64,000 bases of DNA from Cacajao melanocephalus (lineage: Eukaryota; Chordata; Mammalia; Primates; Pitheciidae). Within the stretch, counting starts at the first letter, position 1. Every line of letters starts with the position of its first letter. The stretch is taken from contig CAUYLG010070487.1 of assembly GCA_963573385.1 (NCBI GenBank), positions 18,974 to 82,973 of the forward strand. Reading direction: 5' to 3'. A program made the position numbers and the translations under genes. Positions 45,862-64,000 of the stretch are shown here, one piece after another. The notes beneath the pieces were generated by a model, which was given only the letters and a program-made list of their open reading frames with translations, searched no databases and was not told where the DNA came from.

Positions 45862-46261
45862 GTGAGTACCATCTTCATAAATGCAAAGATCTTAGATTTG
45901 AGTCAAGAACTGCCCGCTGGGAACAATCTGATCACTCCTTGTTCTGTTGGTCAGGTTCATGGGTTTCCCCAACTAGTTTTCCTAGTACTTGGCATAATTC
46001 CTAGTGCAGAGAAACACTCAATGTGTATTAACAGGATGGATGAATTGACGAATAAGGACATGAACACCTGCCTGCCACAGGAGTCTTCTTTCATGCATGG
46101 GTATTCCTGGAGGCTCCTCTGGCTTCACAGGAAGGAACAGAACTGGGAAATTATTCCTGGGGTCCTGCCCACCTCCTTGCCTGTTCTCCTGTCCAAGAGA
46201 GGAACACAGAGCAAGGAAGGGCAATGGACCCCACTTACCCTCCTCCCAAATCACACACATC

Positions 46262-46450
46262 CAGGCATGATCCTAGCTCACTTCAACCTTGACCTCTGAG
46301 CTCAAGTAATCCCCCCACTCAGCCTCCCAAGTAGCTAGGATTACAGGCGCATACCACCACACCCAGCTAATTTTTTGTAGAGACAGGGTCTTACTATGTT
46401 GCCTAGGCTGGGTCTTGAACTCCTGGCCTCAAGTGATACCCCACCTTGGG
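46262..46450 (-). repeat. Alu fragment
   Basis: Reverse complement lacking T-tail, from GGCATGATCCTAGCTCAC to TCAAGTGATACCCC. Confidence 0.88.
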
Positions 46451-46499
46451 CTCTCTACGAGCATTTTCTTGTATTTCCCCTCATCTTCAATAGCATTCA

Positions 46500-47110
46500 A
46501 CTGAAAAAATCAAAACAGCTAATCATAACAGCTAGGAATCAAAGGATAGGAATCAAACAGCTAATCATAACAGCTGATTCTTATACACTGTTTAGCATAT
46601 GCTAGTTTCTATTTTCCACCAATATAATAATTCCACCAATATAATATATAATCACATATTTTCCACCAATATAATAATTTTCTGCCAATATAATATATAA
46701 TCATATATATTATATATAATCATATATATAATATATATCAAAGAACAATAATATATAATATATATATAAATATATGATTATATATGATTTAGATAGGAAT
46801 CATAACATTAGACAGCTAATCATAACAGCTGATTCTTATACGCTGTTTAGCATATGCTAGTTTCTGTTTTTCACCAATATAATAATTAAATACTTAAAAC
46901 AAGTTGGAAGAGAGAGATATATAATCATATATATTATATAGATATAAAATATAGATGATTATATATATTTATATATACACAAATATATATGATTCTGTAT
47001 ATGATTTTATTTTATATATGATTATATTATATATATTATCATAGTATATCATATGTAATATATGATTATATATTACATATGATTTTATATGTGTATATAT
47101 ATACAATCAT
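46500..47110. repeat. AT-rich minisatellite / (TA)n region with duplicated unit
   Basis: TATA-type runs with two copies of a ~78-bp segment beginning AAACAGCTAATC/GACAGCTAATC and including TTTAGCATATGCTAG, at about 46556-46633 and 46811-46888. Confidence 0.9.
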
Positions 47111-47225
47111 GCCCATTGCACAAGTGAGAAAACTGAGTTAACAGAGCGGTTTAGTAACTTGCTCAGGGCCATGGAGCTTTTAAATAGATTCAGCACTAGA
47201 GTCCACGCACTTAAACACTATATCC
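47105..47225 (+). repeat. MIR
   Basis: AACTTGCTCAGGGCCATGG region with flanking GAGAAAACTGAG. Confidence 0.65.
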
Positions 47226-47722
47226 TTTCCTTGTAATATGCATGTGTGTGTGTTAACTTCATGTAAGTATAAAATAAAATGCATAAAAGTGCACAAATAG
47301 AAAGCATATGACTCAGGAGATTTTCACAAAGTGAGCACACCTGTGTACAGGCCCCTGGATGAAAGAACAGAAAACTCTCAACCCTCCAGGGGCTTTAGTC
47401 ATCTCCCTCCCAGTCACCGCCCCGTCCTCCCTAAGGCTAACCACTCTTCTGACTTCTGTCTCCATTCTTCTGGGAGATTCATTCCCATCCTATTTTAATC
47501 CACTCGTATTTTAAGCATTATGGGTTTTGTGGCTAAAGTTAGAAATATTCTGTATATTCCATCTTGCAGTAGAGGTGGCAGTGGTTGGGAGAACACATTT
47601 CCTAGAGAAGAGGAATAATTGAGAATGGGGGATTCAGGGAGCACTTGCTTTAGCTTCCCCACATTCTCTTTGCCAGTAAGCCTAAGTAAGCTTCCAACCT
47701 TGCCTCGGTCCCCTCCCCGCCA

Positions 47723-47738
47723 GGACTACATCTCCCAG
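47723..47738 (+). promoter_or_regulatory. ZNF143/STAF-like element of RDH12
   Basis: GGACTACATCTCCCAG followed by CAGG resembles the ZNF143 consensus. It is about 25 bp upstream of the TATA-like box and about 200 bp upstream of the RDH12 start codon, in the transcribed orientation. Confidence 0.55.
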
Positions 47739-47763
47739 CAGGCTGTGCTCTGACAGCTCTCGG

Positions 47764-47772
47764 ATTTAAATA
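47764..47772 (+). promoter_or_regulatory. RDH12: RDH12 TATA-like box
   Basis: TTTAAATAG sits about 165 bp upstream of the RDH12 ATG. A start site 25-30 bp downstream, near 47795, would give a purine/CAG-rich 5' leader of about 140 nt ending at the ATG-containing exon. RDH11 lacks such a box. Confidence 0.5.
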
Positions 47773-47935
47773 GGGCTCTGCTCAGAGTCAGGCTGTTGCT
47801 GAGCACCCAGGACGGAGAGGAGCAGAGAAGCAGCAGAAGCAGCCAAGAGCGGGAGCCAGACCAGGATCGTGAGCCAGAGCTGGGGTTGAAGCTGGAGCAG
47901 CAGCAAAAGCAACAGCAGCTACAGAAGTTGGAAAG

Positions 47936-57356
<9,421 letters not shown>

Positions 57357-57960
57357 CTGGTGGAAGAGCTGCAGCTTTATCAGGCCCAATCCACTCCATA
57401 ATGAACGGGGATCAAGGAGAAGGCCAATCCTAAAGGATTATCCTCTTGGCTGGCTGGTGCTGCGACTCCTGCCTGCTCTGATCCTCTTCACCCTTCTGGG
57501 AATGTTTGCCCACCCCACACTCTTGTGAGGTTGGCTCATGGCATGAGATGTGCACACCTACAGAGCATTCTTCTTTAAGACCTGGAGAGTTAGCAACCCT
57601 CTGGGGGCAGCAGGACTGGGCAGATCCCAGGCTAGGCATGGGGGTGGCAGAAGAGCCTGAGAAATGGGGTCAATTGCCTCATCAGCACCAGCTGCTCAGC
57701 TGAGGCAAGAAGACCATCATCACTGCAAATTTCCAGGGGCTGTACACTCCAACTCTTGAATGACCTCTTTCTTTTTAAAAATCTTTGCTACCACCCTGGA
57801 GTCTGGACCGACACACAAAGATCCTAGCTAATCCTGGCCAAGTTAATTTCTTTTCTCTCACCTGAACCTTCCCATTTCAATCACGCAGATGGTTTGTTTT
57901 TGTAGAGTTCATTTTACCTTTCAATTTTCAGAGAAAATAAAGACTGCATTCATCTTATTG
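57357..57960 (+). other. RDH12: RDH12 3' untranslated region
   Basis: About 600 bp of unique sequence follow the TAG stop. A canonical AATAAA lies at 57936-57941, so cleavage is expected near 57955-57960. No repeat interrupts this UTR. Confidence 0.75.
57936..57941 (+). terminator. RDH12: RDH12 polyadenylation signal AATAAA
   Basis: Canonical AATAAA about 580 bp after the stop codon, followed within 20 nt by a T-rich stretch. It is the first good signal downstream of the coding region. Confidence 0.75.
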
Positions 57961-58479
57961 CCTTATTTATTTTCTCAGGGCATCAAGGGAAAGAAATGGA
58001 GCAAAGCAGGGAAACCAGCCTGCTAGTTTAGAGAGCAGCATTTCACCCTACCCAGCCAGCCATACCTTCTTAGAATATCGCATCTGGGGGCAAAATAAGG
58101 TAGGTGGTCCAGTTGAGTAATTTGTCAATTTTCTTTCAGCGCTAACATTTTATTATCTAAAATAGAAGAGTGGCTTCAATTACAGAGATGCTGAGCTCCA
58201 CCACAGATTAGGCCAGATGTAGGACTTCATCTGGAAAACTAAGCCATGATAATCCCTTGTCCTAAATTTATAGCTTCTTCCCTTTCCGGCCTCTCTGCTC
58301 TCCTTTGCTGTGGCCCAGGTGACCTGCTTCTTGTCTCAAGGGCTGACGGTCACCATGAAGAGGCGGAGAGATGTGCCTAATCTTTCAAATGATTGACCAA
58401 AGAAGTCATGCATATTAGCTCCATTTTTAAGGCATCCAAAGGGCATCTGGTGACAAAAATGTTCTTTTCTTCAATAGCA

Positions 58480-58810
58480 AGCAGACCTTTAAAAGGTCTT
58501 TATTATGGAAATTCTCAAATAGACAAATGTAGAGCAAATAGTATAAGGAATCCTCATGTACTTATCATCCAGCGTCAACATTGACATTTTATCAATCTTG
58601 TTTCTCCGTGACATTTTTTTTGGGGGGGTGGGCATGGGATATTTTAAAGCACCTTGCAGGTATCACTCATAAATACTTTAGTATGTGTTTCTAATAAGAA
58701 CCTTTGCTTTTTACAAAACTGCAATACCATTATCATTCCTAACAACATTAATAATTCCTGAATATCATTTAATACTTGGAGTTCATGTTTCCCCATTTGT
58801 CTAACAAATC
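58480..58810. repeat. L1-like fragment
   Basis: CATGTACTTATCATCCAGC...CATTTTATCAATCTTG fits an antisense old L1 3' region. Confidence 0.45.
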
Positions 58811-59084
58811 AGGGAAAGAGAATGGTCCTTCTGAAAGGAGAGGAAGCTTTTCTTTTCATAAGCCGTAGCAAATCTCCTCATGGCTCATTAGCATGAACTG
58901 AATCCTGGGCTCCCTCCTGAACCAATTACTGAGGCTGGGGATGGGCTATGGTAATTGGCTTAAGTAACTCACTACCCCTACCTAGAGCTGGGGTCTATCC
59001 CTCTCATCTCACCCAGTGGGGAAGAATATAGCTAATCTAAAGCACTTTTAGTAATTAGGATTAGAATTCCTCACAAGAATCCTC

Positions 59085-59235
59085 TGGGATAGGTTTTGTT
59101 AACTCTGTTTTACAGATGGGGACAATGAGGCACAGAGAAATTAAATAGCTTCCCAAAGTTCACACACCTGCTAAGTCATAGAGTAGAGCTAGGTAGCCTG
59201 ACTCCAGAACCTGCACTCTTAACAGCCATTCCCTA
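59085..59235 (+). repeat. MIR
   Basis: TTTACAGATGGGGACAATGAGG, the MIR landmark. Confidence 0.8.
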
Positions 59236-59239
59236 CTGC

Positions 59240-60110
59240 TTCCCATGGTGGAGGAAGTGGCAAATCCCCACAAGGAAAAATCCAAGACCATGAATAGGCC
59301 AAGGGAAGGAATAATACTAGGGAAGCAACCGTATATGTTTACTACTGGGACCTATGACCTGTGCCTTATACATCGTTGGGTCCACTGGAAAGCTTGGCAA
59401 AGAATAAAGGTAAGATGGAGCTGGGGAAAAGCAAGGAAAAGGTGATGCAAGGGTGGGAGACAGAGCACGCAGGTATTGATGATGCTGATCCTGGATATCT
59501 CCTTTGGGCTGAACAAACAGAAAACCAGGAGCACGGAATATGAAAGGCAAGTGTGCCGGGCTGCTCTCTGTATAGCAAACAAACCTTGGGTGTGAGAGCA
59601 AGGATTCATACATGTGGGCCAGGCACTCATGCCAGATGTAAGAGATTATGGTTGTAATCAGTGATGCAAGGGGGCAGGCTTGGGGTGGGGGCCTTTATGC
59701 ATATCAGAGGGTGTTGGTCGTAGGCAGAAGAAACCAAGCCATGTATGGGCTGCAAGGAGTTGGCTCCAGCTGCCACATCTGGGGCATCACGCTGGTATTC
59801 GTATCGGTGGCATAGGGTTCTTGAGCAAACCTTCTCACAAGGCTAAGTTCCTCCACTTCCATACATTCAAATATAGCCATTTTTATTTCACTGGAATCTT
59901 CTTTCTATAAGACATCTTTTTTTCTTAGATAACAGAATAGCACATTCAAAAGAGTGTTCCTTAATATAGATGGAATCCTCATATTATTTGTGTTTGGAAT
60001 CTTTTGAGCTATTCTATAAACTTTTCAAGTTTGCCACACCATGATTGGCTTAATGAACGCCATCTTATTCCGGATTGTGTCAAATATTTGAAACCTGAAC
60101 ATTTGAAAAA
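59240..60110. other. No gene recognised downstream of RDH12
   Basis: Only short overlapping open frames on both strands; none resembles a known domain. Confidence 0.4.
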
Positions 60111-60118
60111 CGTATTTG

Positions 60119-62395
<2,277 letters not shown>

Positions 62396-62400
62396 GGGAA

Positions 62401-62475
62401 GGCTGGGCGCGGTGGCTCACACCTGTAATCCCAGCACTCTGGGAGGCCAAGGTGGGGGGATCACCTAAGGTCAGG
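62401..62475 (+). repeat. Alu, first 75 bp only
   Basis: Starts GGCTGGGCGCGGTGGC and stops at CTAAGGTCAGG without A-tail, abutting L1-like DNA. Confidence 0.88.
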
Positions 62476-62800
62476 TAGAAGAGGCATTTCAAATCAGTCA
62501 AAAAAACATGGACATCATAAGCAGTGCTGGACAAATAACTATCCAAATGAAACATAAAGTTAAATTCTTTGCCTCACACCATTCTTACAAATGAGTACTA
62601 TGTGGATTAAAAGGCAAAAAAAAAAAAAGTTGTGAAAGTATTAGAAAAAAATATAGAAGATCTTTATGCCTTTGGAAGAGGAATAGCATTTTTAAGACAT
62701 GAAAAGCAAAAAGCATATAGGAAAAGAGGAATACATCTAAAAAACATACCACAAATAAAGTTCAAAGTCAAGTGATATTGGTGAACATATTTGAAATGGT
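62476..62800 (+). repeat. L1 LINE fragment (ORF2 end)
   Basis: TTGCCTCACACCATTCTTACAA and ATGTGGATTAAAAGG correspond to the L1 ORF2 C-terminal coding region. Confidence 0.65.
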
Positions 62801-63369
62801 TTTAGGTTAAGTATCCTAGAAAATGGACTTTGAGATACAGACATTTGTGCACAGCAAATTTATTAGGAGGACTCTTAGGATTGTTATCTATAGGGGAGTG
62901 AGAGAAGTGGAATAGGGCAGAGGGTGAAGTTGAACTGCGATGCAGTCATAACAAAGGATTAGGTGATCCTGTCCTTCAGGGAGCTCTGGAGCTGAGCACA
63001 CTATTTGAAAATGTGATGCATATTCACTCAGACTCAGTTCTATGCCCTTCTCCTCATCACTGAACTTCTCTTCTACACTTCTTCAGTTCTCAATTCCCAT
63101 AACAAAGACAACACCTGGACATCTTGTCATCACATGAACTTCCTGCTCTCCAGATAACTTTTTACATCCCACTCTAGCCACAACCTCCTACTCCTCCAAC
63201 TTTCTTCCTTGCTGATTCACTTGCCCCATTATCACCTCTGTCTAGTGAAGGCCAAGCACACATGGAGCAGTTCATCTCTCTGATTTCTATATACCAAGAG
63301 TACGGCTGGAGAAAATCACTGAGTCTGACAGATTGGAGCTACTACCATGAATCACTGATCGCTAACATC

Positions 63370-63692
63370 AACTGAGGTTTCCATTAGGCTAAATGAAATA
63401 AGCCAGACACAAAAGGACAAATACGGTACAATTCCACTTGCTGGTGGTACCTAGTCAAATTCACAGACAACAAGTACAGTAGAGGTTACCAGGGGCTGTG
63501 AGGAAGGGTACATGGGGGAATTATTGTTCAATGTGTGCAGTTTCAGCTGGAGGATGAAAAAGTTCTGGAGATGGATGGTGGTGATGGTTGCACAACAATG
63601 CAAATGTACTTAATGCCATGGAAGTGTACACTTAACAATGGTTAAAATGGTATATTTTATGTTATGTATATTTTAGCACAATAAAAATTTCA
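63370..63692 (+). repeat. L1M-type LINE 3' end
   Basis: AATGAAATAAGCCAGACAC, GTTGCACAACAATGCAAATG and the CAATAAAAATTT end are the classic L1MA/L1MB 3' untranslated sequence. Confidence 0.8.
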
Positions 63693-64000
63693 AATCTTTC
63701 AAGGATCCTAGGCTCTGTATGTGCTTAGACTCTCCATGCCTCAGTATTATAAAGTCCTTTGATTCATCTAGAATTATTAGTTGTTCATATGGAGTTGGTA
63801 GAAGGTGCAACTAAAGGATAATGTTTGAGATGAAAAGGCTTCTACAACTGTCAGAGGAGGAGGTGACAAGGACCTGAACTACAGTGATAAAGTAGAAGGG
63901 ACAGGTTCTTCTGGCTGGGAAGGTAGGATGATAGGATTTGACTTTCTACTGGACATAGCTTGAGTCATGGCAGGTACTTTTTTTTTTTAATTAAAAAAAA

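Noticed and set aside
45862..46299. 145-codon plus-strand open frame
   Set aside because: It runs into an Alu and has no domain; the first part looks like old repeat DNA.

Overview
The window is nuclear DNA from a primate. Evidence: more than thirty Alu elements of several ages, L1/L2/MIR fossils, two class I endogenous retroviruses, and two multi-exon vertebrate genes of the short-chain dehydrogenase/reductase (SDR) family. Those genes are RDH11 (minus strand) and RDH12 (plus strand), the head-to-head pair known from human 14q24. Both differ from the human proteins as I remember them at several scattered positions, so a non-human simian (Old World monkey or gibbon-like) fits better than human. 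That is an inference, not a proof.

Layout. 1-11.1 kb: 5' half of RDH11, read right to left. Coding exons 1-5 lie at 11013-10940, 8753-8635, 8305-8150, 6973-6869 and 6148-5939; exons 6-7 must lie beyond the left edge. Intron 5 carries a full-length FKBP1A processed pseudogene inserted in a MIR. 11.1-24.9 kb: gene-free, with Alus, a U6 snRNA retropseudogene inside an Alu, LTR-like elements (one pair inverted) and old repeat DNA. 24.9-31.85 kb: a broken minus-strand provirus with a tRNA-Glu primer site (HERV-E-like). 32.08-39.46 kb: a second minus-strand provirus with a tRNA-Arg primer site (ERV9/HERV-W-like gag and env), bounded by a 4-bp ATAG target duplication. 39.5-47.7 kb: Alus, LTR-like elements, MER20, an antisense L1 and an AT-rich minisatellite. 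47.7-57.96 kb: all of RDH12, with promoter, seven coding exons (316 codons) and poly(A) signal. 58-64 kb: repeats only.

RDH11 and RDH12 encode membrane-anchored NADPH-preferring retinal reductases of the visual/retinoid cycle. Their internal exons have the same lengths and phases (119, 156, 105, 210 nt), marking an old duplication. Both also carry an almost identical 16-bp ZNF143/STAF-like element upstream of the start codon. Nothing in the window is a new biological system. The most useful observations are a GC-AG intron in RDH11, the shared promoter element, the precisely bounded provirus with an env-to-U5 deletion, nested retrotransposition events, an Alu monomer ending in poly(T), and a possible unannotated 55-nt exon upstream of RDH12.
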